From contig CAZGAQ010000042.1 of NCBI GenBank assembly GCA_964523405.1, positions 1 to 44,852 of the forward strand: a DNA stretch of 44,852 bases. The letters are read 5' to 3'. Position 1 is the first letter of the stretch. The number at the start of each line of letters is the position of its first letter. This document shows, in pieces, positions 9,350 through 17,195 of this stretch. This DNA is from CAZGAQ01 sp964523405 (GTDB lineage: Bacteria; Planctomycetota; Phycisphaerae; UBA1845; Fen-1342). Both the position numbers and the translations under genes were made by a program. The notes under the pieces were generated by a model. That model saw only the letters and a program-made list of their open reading frames with translations, did not search any database and was not told the origin of the DNA.

Positions 9350-10183
9350 CTACAGCGTAACGTCGCGGCCGTCGCAGGCCTTGGCGACCAGCGGCAACTG
9401 CGTGCCGTGGTAGCCGGCGACATCGAGGGGGAAGAGCGGCTCGCCGTACGGCGCTGTGACCCGGCCGCCGGACGAGGTCACGAGGATCCAGCCGGCCGCG
9501 ATGTCCCACAGGCGCGGGTTGTCGGCCAGCATGCCGTCGAGCTCGCCGGTGGCGACCATGGCCATGTGCAGCGCGGTCGAACCCAGGCCGCGGCACACGT
9601 AGCGGTCCAGCCAGGCGTGCACGAGGGGCGCGAGGGCCCCGGAGGGCGTCGAGGGGATAGCCACGACGGGCTTGGGGTGCAGGGAGCGCGGCCGGCCGAG
9701 GCGATCGGACACATCCTGCGTGACGCCGTTGATGCGGAGCGGCTCGCCGAGGGCGCCGGAATAGAGGACGTCGCGCAGGGGGTCGTAGATTGCACCGGCG
9801 ACGGGCTGACCGCCGTACATTGCGGCCACGCACGTGGTGAACATGGGGATGTGGCGCAGGAAGTTGCGAGTGCCGTCGATGGGATCGATCACCCAGCAGA
9901 CGCGGTCGCCGGATGGCGCCGGCAGGCCGGGGAAGGCGTCCAGGCGCTCCTCGGCGATGAAGGCATCCTGGGGGCGGCGTGCCCGGAGGCATGCGATGAT
10001 CGTGGCCTGCGCGGTCTCATCGGCCACGCTGACCTCGCTGCGATCGGCCTTGAGGCGGACTTCGACCTCAGCACGGAAGAAGCGGCGGGCCACGTCCCCG
10101 CCCGCGCGCGCGGCCTCTTCGGCCAGACTGCGCAGCAGCGCGCGCCCGCCCGCGTCACGTGGCTCCAGGTCAACAACGGGCAT
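9350..10183 (-). CDS. Inositol monophosphatase-family phosphatase
   Basis: 277-residue Mg-dependent, lithium-sensitive-type phosphatase fold. Metal-binding motifs are E78-E79 (AEER), D100-P-I-D103-G-T (DPIDGTRNF) and the C-terminal LWDIAAGWILV. The family includes inositol-1-phosphatases, histidinol-phosphatases and 3'(2'),5'-bisphosphate nucleotidases, and the sequence alone does not fix the substrate. The start codon overlaps the yidC stop by one base (TGATG), so translation is probably coupled and the gene is probably co-transcribed with yidC. Confidence 0.88.
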   Translation of the reverse strand: MPVVDLEPRDAGGRALLRSLAEEAARAGGDVARRFFRAEVEVRLKADRSEVSVADETAQATIIACLRARRPQDAFIAEERLDAFPGLPAPSGDRVCWVIDPIDGTRNFLRHIPMFTTCVAAMYGGQPVAGAIYDPLRDVLYSGALGEPLRINGVTQDVSDRLGRPRSLHPKPVVAIPSTPSGALAPLVHAWLDRYVCRGLGSTALHMAMVATGELDGMLADNPRLWDIAAGWILVTSSGGRVTAPYGEPLFPLDVAGYHGTQLPLVAKACDGRDVTL

Positions 10184-12354
10184 CAGGGTTTCTTCTTGTC
10201 GTCTTTGCGTTTGGATTCTTCGGCCCGGGAGAGCTCATCGGCTTTGCGCTGCAGCACCTCGGCCTGGGAGGCCATGTTCTGCAGGAGCCGGGCGATCAGG
10301 CCAGGACCCTTCCTGGGACGCGGCGCGACCGGGCCGGCCAGATCGCGTTTCCGCTTCTCCTCGTTGATCTGCTTGCGGATGATGAGGGACTCGATGATGC
10401 CGTAGACGTTGGTGGCCATCCAGTACAGGTTCAGCCCCGAGGGCATCGAGTAGAACATGAGGGGAAACATGACAGCCATCATGTAAGACATGATCTGCTG
10501 CTGGCGGAGCTGCTCCTCGGGAGTCATCCCGGCCCGGCCGGTGGCGGTGGCGGGCTTCCGGGCCGCGTCAAGCTTGGCCTGCACGTGCTGCGGCTTGGGC
10601 ATGTACTTCTGCTGGAGCCACATGCTCACGCCCATGAGGATGGGCAGGATGTTGATGGAGGCGTAGTTGCGGAAGAGCGCGCCGACGAGCGGCAGATCGC
10701 CGAGGATCGGTACGGACCTGGGACTGTCGAACTGAATGAAGGCATCCGGGGCGGACAGGTCGGTGATCCACCAGCCGTCAAAGGGCGCGTGGCGGAGATT
10801 CACGTCGATATTCAAGGCGGTCCAGAGGGCGACGAGGATCGGCATCTGGATGAACATGGGGATGAAGGAGACGAAGTTGGCGGCCGGGTTGACGTTCTCC
10901 TCGGCGAACAGCTTCATCGTTTCCTGGTTGAGGCGCACCTTGTCGTTGGCGAAGCGCTCCTTGATCTCGTTGATCTTGGGCTGGATTTTGGCCATGGCCT
11001 CCTGCATGCGGAACATGGATTTCTGCTGCCAGACGGAGAGGGGGTGCAGCAGAGTCCGCACGATGACCACGAGGATCATGATGGCGACGCCGTAGTTGCG
11101 GACGAAGAAGAAGATCTTCTCGAGCAGCCAGACCATGAGGTCCTGGAGCCACTGGAACGTGCAGGCACAGCGCCGGTCGGCAGACTGCGCCAGGTTGAAA
11201 TACAGGGCCGTGGAGTCCGCGTAGCGCGGGTCGATCTTCTGCAGGTACGTGGCGTCCTTCGGCCCGGCGTACACTTCGAAGGGGTAGCGCGCCTGCCCAT
11301 CCGGCGGCAAGACCACCGCCTTGGTGACGAGCCGCGCCACCAGATCGCCCTTGTGCTCACCGGCCGTCGTCGAGACGACGCCGGTGATCGCGGCGATATA
11401 GTTCTCCAGGGAGCCGCTCACGGGCACGGGGTGGGTGAACACGCCAAAGTACTTGTTGGCGGCGGCCGTCCAGACGACCGGGCCCTTGTCGGGCACGAGC
11501 AGCGCGGGGGCTTCGGCACCCGATTGCGCCGGTTTGAGCAGCGCATCGTGGCTGAGCCCCTTGAGCTCCGTGCTGCCGTTGCGCCGCTGAGCGACGAGTA
11601 CCTGCCGCAGGTCGTACTGCATGCCCTCGGCCGGCACGCCGGTGGGGCCGTCCTGGTCGACCCAAACGGTCAGGGGCGTGCCGCTGGCGTTCTCGACGCT
11701 CAGCTCCAGGTCCAAGACGGGCTGCTTGTCGCGGAGGCGATAGGTCTTGCGGAAGCGCAGTACGTCGCGACCATTCTCATCCCGCAGGGCGGTCGTGAAG
11801 GTTGCCGCTTCGGCGTCGTGCGCGCCGATCTGCCAGAGCAAATCGCCCAGGAGCCAATTGCGGTTGTACTCCTTGATCCAGACGCGGTACGTATCGAAGG
11901 AATAGTAATCCGCGCCGCCTTCCGTGATCGGCGACAAGAGCGGATACGGATTGTCGTCGTGGACCCCCTGCCGGTGCACGAACCGGCCCTTGGCGTTCTT
12001 CGCGAACAGGTAGAGGGACGAGAGCGCGGCTCCCTGGGGCGTCAGTTCCACTTTGAGCGCATCACCATCCCGCCCGCCGAGCGTCAGGCCGCCGAGTTCG
12101 TCGCCGGCCGCCAGCGTGAAGGCGGCGGCCGGGCCGGAGGCGGTGGTCGTGGCCGGGACGGAGAGCGCCGCGGGGCCGGAAGCGGTCGGGCCGCTGCTGG
12201 TCGGCGGGGCCGGGGCAGCCACGGGGGTCGTAGCCGCCGGCGCCGGCGCATGCGGGCGCGGCGGGTAGATGCGGTTGATGATGAACTGGTAGGCGAGGAA
12301 CAGGCCCAGCGCCACCAGCATGGCCGTCAGTACGCGGCGAAAATCGTTGTCCAT
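10183..12354 (-). CDS. yidC: Membrane protein insertase YidC
   Basis: 723-residue inner-membrane insertase that places proteins in the membrane with or without SecYEG. An N-terminal helix (about 8-30) is followed by a Pro/Ala linker, a large periplasmic beta domain, and the conserved five-helix 60KD_IMP domain in the last 300 residues. The functional arginine lies in VVIVRTLLHPL near residue 430, and MPILVALWTAL, MFPLMFYSMPSGLNLYW and a basic C-terminal tail are present. The length is greater than in E. coli (548), mostly through the linker and extra residues between the membrane helices. It diverges from proS; TTGCGA/TACAAT on the minus strand at 12448-12421 is the likely promoter. The IMPase-family gene follows with a 1-nt overlap. 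Confidence 0.96.
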   Translation of the reverse strand: MDNDFRRVLTAMLVALGLFLAYQFIINRIYPPRPHAPAPAATTPVAAPAPPTSSGPTASGPAALSVPATTTASGPAAAFTLAAGDELGGLTLGGRDGDALKVELTPQGAALSSLYLFAKNAKGRFVHRQGVHDDNPYPLLSPITEGGADYYSFDTYRVWIKEYNRNWLLGDLLWQIGAHDAEAATFTTALRDENGRDVLRFRKTYRLRDKQPVLDLELSVENASGTPLTVWVDQDGPTGVPAEGMQYDLRQVLVAQRRNGSTELKGLSHDALLKPAQSGAEAPALLVPDKGPVVWTAAANKYFGVFTHPVPVSGSLENYIAAITGVVSTTAGEHKGDLVARLVTKAVVLPPDGQARYPFEVYAGPKDATYLQKIDPRYADSTALYFNLAQSADRRCACTFQWLQDLMVWLLEKIFFFVRNYGVAIMILVVIVRTLLHPLSVWQQKSMFRMQEAMAKIQPKINEIKERFANDKVRLNQETMKLFAEENVNPAANFVSFIPMFIQMPILVALWTALNIDVNLRHAPFDGWWITDLSAPDAFIQFDSPRSVPILGDLPLVGALFRNYASINILPILMGVSMWLQQKYMPKPQHVQAKLDAARKPATATGRAGMTPEEQLRQQQIMSYMMAVMFPLMFYSMPSGLNLYWMATNVYGIIESLIIRKQINEEKRKRDLAGPVAPRPRKGPGLIARLLQNMASQAEVLQRKADELSRAEESKRKDDKKKP

Positions 12355-12420
12355 AGGTCCTGCTTAGCGGGCCAGTGATTTCTGGGACTTTGGCACGGGG
12401 GCGCCGCGCCAAGTCGAGCC

Positions 12421-12448
12421 ATTGTAGGGAATGACGGCGGAATCGCAA
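12421..12448 (-). promoter_or_regulatory. yidC promoter
   Basis: On the minus strand TTGCGA (12448-12443), a 16-nt spacer and TACAAT (12426-12421), about 65 nt before the yidC ATG. It is back-to-back with the proS promoter. Confidence 0.6.
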
Positions 12449-12458
12449 CCGACAGAGG

Positions 12459-12486
12459 TTGCATGCCGGGGCAAGTTCGCCAAAAT
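12459..12486 (+). promoter_or_regulatory. proS promoter
   Basis: TTGCAT (12459-12464), a 16-nt spacer and CAAAAT (12481-12486). The -35 boxes of proS and yidC lie only 10 nt apart. Confidence 0.5.
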
Positions 12487-12524
12487 GGGCGTTTTCCGTC
12501 GAACCCTTCTGGGAGCGAATTCGC

Positions 12525-14312
12525 ATGCACTGGCGCAAGTATTTCATTCCCACCAGCAAAGAAGCCCCCAAGGACGCCACCGCCGCTTCACACGTGCTGA
12601 TGGTGCGGGCCGGGCTGGTTCGCCAGTTGGCCGCGGGGGTTTATGACTATCTGCCGCTGGGGCTGCGGGCCCTGCGCAAGGCGGAGCAGATCGTCCGCGC
12701 GGAGATGGACCGAGCGGGCGCGGTTGAGCTGCGCATGCCGTGCCTGACGCCGACGACGCTGTGGGAAGAGACGGGGCGCATGGAGACCATGAAGGACATT
12801 CTCCTGCGGCTCGACCCGCGCGTGGGAGACTGGGCCAGCAGCCTGGTGCTGGGGCCGACGCACGAGGAGATCATCACGGAGATCGCCCGCGCGTATCTGA
12901 AGAGCTACAAGCAGCTCCCGACGAACCTCTATCAGATCCAACTCAAGTTCCGCGGCGAGGCCCGGCCGAAGTCGGGCGTCTTGCGGACGCGCGAGTTTCT
13001 GATGAAGGACGCATATTCGTTCCACGACAGCAAGGAGTCGTTGGACAGCGAATACGACAACATGTACGCGACGTACTGCCGCATCTTCGGGCGCGCGGGG
13101 CTGCCGTATACCGCGGTGCAGGCGGACACGGGCGCGATGGGCGGCGACGTGTCGCACGAGTTCATGGTGCTGACTGACGCCGGCGAGGACCTGGTGGCGA
13201 TCACGGCGAGCGGGGACTATGCGGCCAACCTAGAGCGGGCGACCGCGGCGGCGCCCACGGCGTCGGCGGGCACGCCGCAGGCAGTCAGTGAAGTACACAC
13301 GCCGGGTGCGGGCCGCATTGATGACGTGTGCGCGATGCTCAAGACCCAGCCGCGGCAGATGATCAAGACGCTGATCTACGTGCAGCCGGCCCCCGTGGGC
13401 AAGGACGGCAAGCCGGCGGGCAAGGTGCGGCGAATCGTGGCGCTGGTGCGCGGCGATCACGAGATCAACGAGGTCAAGCTCAACAAGGTCGCGGGCGGCG
13501 CGGTCGAGCTGGCGGCGCCGGAGGTCATCGAAGAGGTGACCGGCGCGAAGGTCGGTTTCGCCGGGCCACAGGGCCTGATCGACCGCATCGACAAGCTGAT
13601 CATCGACCGCGACGTGACGGTCCTGCATAACGCGGCGACGGGCGCGAACAAGACGGACTACCACGTGCTGAACGTGGAGCCGGGCCGCGACTTCCCCCTG
13701 GCGGGCGAGAAGGTCGTCGTCGCGGACGTCCGTACGGTGGTCGAGGGCGACGCCTCCCCCACCGGCAGCGGTCCGCTGACCATCCGCAAGGCGATCGAGA
13801 TCGGCCACGTGTTCAAGCTGGGGACGAAATACAGCCACTCGATGGGCGCGACGTATCTCGACGCCAACGGCAAGGCGCAGCCGCTGATCATGGGCTGCTA
13901 CGGCATCGGCGTGAACCGCATGCTCGCCGCGGCGATCGAGGCGAGCCACGACGACGACGGCATCATCTGGCCGATGTCGATCGCGCCGTTCGAGGTGCTG
14001 GTGATCGGGCTCGATCCGAAGGACGACGAGGCGATGCGCGTGGCGACGCGGATTCACGACGAGCTGGCCGCAGCCGGCGTAGAGGTGCTGCTAGACGATC
14101 GCGACGAACGGGCGGGCTTCAAGTTCAAGGACGCAGACCTGATCGGCATTCCGCTGCGGATCGTGGTCGGCAAGAAGAGCCTCGCGGCGGGCGGGGTCGA
14201 GGTCACCGAGCGCCGCAAACCGGCGGAGAAGACGCTCATGCCGGCCGACCAGGCGGTGGCGCACGCGGTGCAGTACGTGCGGGCGGAGCTGGAGCGGCTG
14301 GCGCAGGCGTAG
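12525..14312 (+). CDS. proS: Prolyl-tRNA synthetase (bacterial type)
   Basis: 595-residue class II aminoacyl-tRNA synthetase that charges tRNA-Pro. Motif 2 is FRGEARPKSGVLRTREF with KDAYSFH; motif 3 contains GCYGIGVNRML. Between motifs 2 and 3 lies the inserted YbaK-type editing domain, with RRIVALVRGDHEINEVKL and HNAATGANKTDYHVLNV, which removes mischarged alanine in this family. The C-terminal anticodon-binding domain includes DDRDERAGFKFKDAD and IPLRIVVG. Domain order and length are those of the bacterial form. The ATG at 12525 has GGGAG 9 nt upstream; an earlier in-frame start at 12459 coincides with the -35 box and is rejected. Confidence 0.96.
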   Translation: MHWRKYFIPTSKEAPKDATAASHVLMVRAGLVRQLAAGVYDYLPLGLRALRKAEQIVRAEMDRAGAVELRMPCLTPTTLWEETGRMETMKDILLRLDPRVGDWASSLVLGPTHEEIITEIARAYLKSYKQLPTNLYQIQLKFRGEARPKSGVLRTREFLMKDAYSFHDSKESLDSEYDNMYATYCRIFGRAGLPYTAVQADTGAMGGDVSHEFMVLTDAGEDLVAITASGDYAANLERATAAAPTASAGTPQAVSEVHTPGAGRIDDVCAMLKTQPRQMIKTLIYVQPAPVGKDGKPAGKVRRIVALVRGDHEINEVKLNKVAGGAVELAAPEVIEEVTGAKVGFAGPQGLIDRIDKLIIDRDVTVLHNAATGANKTDYHVLNVEPGRDFPLAGEKVVVADVRTVVEGDASPTGSGPLTIRKAIEIGHVFKLGTKYSHSMGATYLDANGKAQPLIMGCYGIGVNRMLAAAIEASHDDDGIIWPMSIAPFEVLVIGLDPKDDEAMRVATRIHDELAAAGVEVLLDDRDERAGFKFKDADLIGIPLRIVVGKKSLAAGGVEVTERRKPAEKTLMPADQAVAHAVQYVRAELERLAQA

Positions 14313-14333
14313 GCGCCCACCGCGCTCGCGTGC

Positions 14334-15845
14334 TTACACGCCGGCCGCAACCGCAGCGAGCGCACGGCGCTGCGCACCGAGTTGTCCCGCGGCCAGCCGG
14401 GCGCGAAAGCGGACATGCCGGCGACGGGTCCATTCTACCAGCGGGCGCCAGACGGTCGCCGTCAGGTTGTGCCGAATCAGGAAGCGCCACAGCCGGTTCG
14501 ACTTCTTGTACAGGTAGCTCATCGCCAGGTACGGCGCCACCGCGCGCCAGTCGGCGGGGCGGCGCCGCCAGATCGACGCGTGCGAGAACATGCGCCGATA
14601 GCTCCAGGCGTAGCCGGTCTCGAGTTCTTCCGGCGTCATGTGTTGGGGACGGAACACCGCGTGGGCCGTGTCGTAAAGGTCCCAGTTGCGGTGCAGCAGG
14701 CGGCCTTGCGCCTCCAGGGCACGAAAGAGGGGCGTGCCGGGGTAGGGCGTCAGCAGGTGGAAGGTCGCGCATTCCAGCCGTTGGGCCTCGATCCAGGCGA
14801 TGGTGCGGGCGAAGACGTCGGGGCCGTCGTGGTCGAAGCCGAACACGAAGCTACCGTTGACCTGAATGCCGTTGTCGTGGAAGGCGCGCACGCGGCGCGC
14901 GTAGTCGGCCGGGGGCGGCGTGCGCTTGCCCGTGCTGATGAGGCTCGCGGCGTTGAGCGACTCGAACCCGACGAATACCCCGGTGCAACCGGCCAGCGCC
15001 ATCTCGCGAACCAAGTGCGCATCATCCGAGACGTCCACACTGACGGCGGCGCTCCAGATCTTCTGGAGCGGGCGCAGGCCACGGCACAAAGCGCGCAGGT
15101 ATTCCGGGTCGGAACCGAGGTTGTTGTCGGTGAAGACACCGTAGGGCTGACCGTCCGCGGCGAATTCGGCGACGACTTGGGCGATGTCCCGCTGCTGATA
15201 CGGCATGCGCAGACCGCGCGTTGCCAGGTAGCAGAACCCGCAGCGATTGTGGCAGCCGCGCGTCGCATTCAGGCTGGTCGTCGTCAGGAAAGCGCGGCGG
15301 GGCAGCAGGTCGCGGCGCGGGGCGGGCTCAGCAGCGAAAGGCCGGGCATAATCCCCGTGGTAGACGCGCCGCAGCCGGCCGCAGCGCACGTCCGCCAGGA
15401 CTTCCGCCCACACGGGTACACCCGCGCCGATGACAAGCGCATCCGCGTGCGGGGCGGCCTCATCCGGACAGGACGAGACATGCAGTCCCCCCAGGATGAC
15501 GGTGGCTCCCCGCGCGCGATACCAGTCGGCCAGCTCGTATGCCCGGCGCGCGAACGTCAGGTGCACGGTGATCCCGACGACACGCGGCCAGGGCCGCGCC
15601 TGCGGCGGGCCCTGAAGCAGATTCTCATCCCAGTAGGCAACCGTCCACTCCGGCGGCGTGGCGGCCGCGAGCGCGCTCAGCGCCAACGTCGGCGTAAGGA
15701 CGTGCTTGCCGAAACTGCCATGGGGGTCCTTCGCGTAGAAGGGGTTAAGGAACAGGACGTGCGCGGCGGCCGGCGGTCCGGGCGCCAACTGCGGGTCCAG
15801 CGCTGGCGCCACAGTCATCTCGGCGGGCATCCAGATGCCACCCAT
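14334..15845 (-). CDS. B12-binding-domain radical SAM protein
   Basis: 503 residues. The N-terminal part (about 25-165) has the beta-alpha pattern of a cobalamin-binding-like domain (HVLFLNPFYAKDPHGSFGKH, VVGITVHLTFARRAYELAD, VILGGLHVSSCPDEA). The radical SAM core follows with the [4Fe-4S] motif C-x3-C-x2-C (CHNRCGFC, near residue 197) and GFESLNAASL, PYPGTPLF and a basic C-terminus containing a DUF4070-like region. Proteins of this layout modify lipids, hopanoids or tetrapyrroles; no substrate can be read here. GGAGG lies 5 nt before the ATG at 15845. It converges with proS (21 nt apart) and diverges from the MTH1187-family gene. Confidence 0.87.
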   Translation of the reverse strand: MGGIWMPAEMTVAPALDPQLAPGPPAAAHVLFLNPFYAKDPHGSFGKHVLTPTLALSALAAATPPEWTVAYWDENLLQGPPQARPWPRVVGITVHLTFARRAYELADWYRARGATVILGGLHVSSCPDEAAPHADALVIGAGVPVWAEVLADVRCGRLRRVYHGDYARPFAAEPAPRRDLLPRRAFLTTTSLNATRGCHNRCGFCYLATRGLRMPYQQRDIAQVVAEFAADGQPYGVFTDNNLGSDPEYLRALCRGLRPLQKIWSAAVSVDVSDDAHLVREMALAGCTGVFVGFESLNAASLISTGKRTPPPADYARRVRAFHDNGIQVNGSFVFGFDHDGPDVFARTIAWIEAQRLECATFHLLTPYPGTPLFRALEAQGRLLHRNWDLYDTAHAVFRPQHMTPEELETGYAWSYRRMFSHASIWRRRPADWRAVAPYLAMSYLYKKSNRLWRFLIRHNLTATVWRPLVEWTRRRHVRFRARLAAGQLGAQRRALAAVAAGV

Positions 15846-16016
15846 CCACGCCTCCAGGTCGCGCGCGACGCGCTCGTTACCGCTAGATACGAGACCACGG
15901 TTCCAGTGGTTCTTACGACAACCGGCGGCGTCTCGTCCCGGCGCCGCACAGGTTTCGACAAGTAGCCGACCGCATGAGCGGATGGCCCCCGGCTCCAGTT
16001 GCGACGAACACCACGA

Positions 16017-16022
16017 TACAAT
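16017..16022 (+). promoter_or_regulatory. -10 box of the MTH1187-family gene
   Basis: TACAAT about 17 nt before the ATG; the Shine-Dalgarno (GGAGG) would lie within the first few bases of the mRNA. No clear -35. Confidence 0.5.
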
Positions 16023-16039
16023 CGGAACGGAGGTGCGTC

Positions 16040-16348
16040 ATGCACGTGATCATCGACCTGTGCGTTATCCCCATGGGGGTGGGGCTGTCGGTTTCGAAGT
16101 ACGTCGCGGCGTGCGAGCGAGTGTTGGCCGAGGCTGGGCTCAAGACGCATCTGCACGCGTACGGGACGAACGTCGAGGGCGAGTGGGACGCAGTCTTCGC
16201 GGCGGTGAAGCGCTGCCACGAGGTGGTGCACGAGCTGGGGGCGCCGCGGATCGCGACGACCCTGCGGGTGGGGACGCGCACGGACCGCCCGCAGTCCATG
16301 GAGGACAAGGTCCGCAGCGTGCAGGAGAAGCTGGGCGGGCGCCCTTGA
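16040..16348 (+). CDS. MTH1187/DUF77 family thiamine-binding-like protein
   Basis: 102-residue small ferredoxin-like-fold protein. MHVIIDLCVIPMG, SVSKYVAAC and HAYGTNVEGEWDAVFAAVKRCHE match the MTH1187 (DUF77, YkoF-related) family. Members form tetramers and some bind thiamine or HMP, but the physiological role is not defined. The start is placed at 16040, with GGAGG upstream and just after a TACAAT box; an earlier in-frame ATG at 15974 precedes the promoter and would add 22 residues not seen in the family. Confidence 0.85.
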   Translation: MHVIIDLCVIPMGVGLSVSKYVAACERVLAEAGLKTHLHAYGTNVEGEWDAVFAAVKRCHEVVHELGAPRIATTLRVGTRTDRPQSMEDKVRSVQEKLGGRP

Positions 16349-16459
16349 GCGGGGCCGGCTGGCGCGGTGCCGGCGCAAATCTTGCCGGGCTCAGGTGACT
16401 GCCGGAATGTGCCGACGTATTGATAAAGGGCGTATCTTGGAGTGCACATCGGCGGGCCC

Positions 16460-16963
16460 ATGAAGGAGAGTGTGCCGCAATCCGTGTTAGCGCTCCCCCC
16501 CGGGCGGCTGGTCGTCGTGCCGACCGAAGAAGGGGCAACTCTGTACTTGCGCGAAGACAACTTCGGGATGCGCAAGTACCCGCAACGCTGCCCGTTCGAG
16601 ATGCGGCTGGCCAGCTGGGACATGGACGGGGCGCTCGCGATTGTGCTCATGGCGCGGCTCGCCGCCAGCGACGCCACCACGTTTGAGTGCTGGATTGACG
16701 CGGCACACCCGGCCGGCGTTCGCACCCTGCAGTGCCTGGCGTCCCAGCCCTATGCCGACCTGCACATCGTGACGACCGGAATCACTCGTTCGCTGCGGGC
16801 GAACAACGACGCTCAGATGTACCCGAGCATTCTCCTGAACATGATTCGGTCCCGCCCCGCGTGGACGCCGGAGGGCTTCGCCGGCGTCATCCGACGGCTG
16901 ACAACGCTCTATCCGACCGCCAAGTCACTTTGGTGGGCGGCCGAACAGAGCAACGAGAACTAG
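16460..16963 (+). CDS. Hypothetical protein, about 167 residues
   Basis: Unrecognised. A soluble alpha/beta-type protein with no signal peptide or membrane helix. It begins LALPPGRLVVVPTEEGATLYLRED, includes WDMDGALAIVLMARLA and FECWIDAAHPAGVRTLQCLA, and ends with a tryptophan-rich segment (YPTAKSLWWAAEQ). Codon use and the absence of stops look genuine. The start is uncertain: a GTG at 16442 is also in frame, and neither start has a strong ribosome binding site. It lies 111 nt downstream of the MTH1187-family gene on the same strand and may be co-transcribed with it. Confidence 0.6.
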   Translation: MKESVPQSVLALPPGRLVVVPTEEGATLYLREDNFGMRKYPQRCPFEMRLASWDMDGALAIVLMARLAASDATTFECWIDAAHPAGVRTLQCLASQPYADLHIVTTGITRSLRANNDAQMYPSILLNMIRSRPAWTPEGFAGVIRRLTTLYPTAKSLWWAAEQSNEN

Positions 16964-17148
16964 CCCCCACCGTCTCGTTCGCCAGCCAGGAATGGCCGCC
17001 CCGCCGCGGTCCGCGCCCGGCGCGTGATCAGCCCGCCCCCCCACCTCCCCACCGCGCACGCCGACCTCGCCCAGGAAATAACCCGCTCCCGCGGCCGAAT
17101 ACCGCCGAGACCCGGGCTGGCCGGACGGGCCGGACGGGTTAGGCGTGG

Positions 17149-17154
17149 TAAAAT
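17149..17154 (+). promoter_or_regulatory. -10 box of the FHA-kinase locus
   Basis: GGTAAAAT (TAAAAT at 17149-17154) lies 41 nt upstream of the FHA gene ATG; the -35 region is weak. Confidence 0.5.
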
Positions 17155-17195
17155 CGCGGCCTGCAGGGCCGGAGGCCGGCCCGAGAGGATTGACC

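Noticed and set aside
10159..12378. 739-codon ORF on the plus strand opposite yidC
   Set aside because: It is the antisense shadow of yidC; its translation is rich in His/Gly/Arg and Val without any domain.
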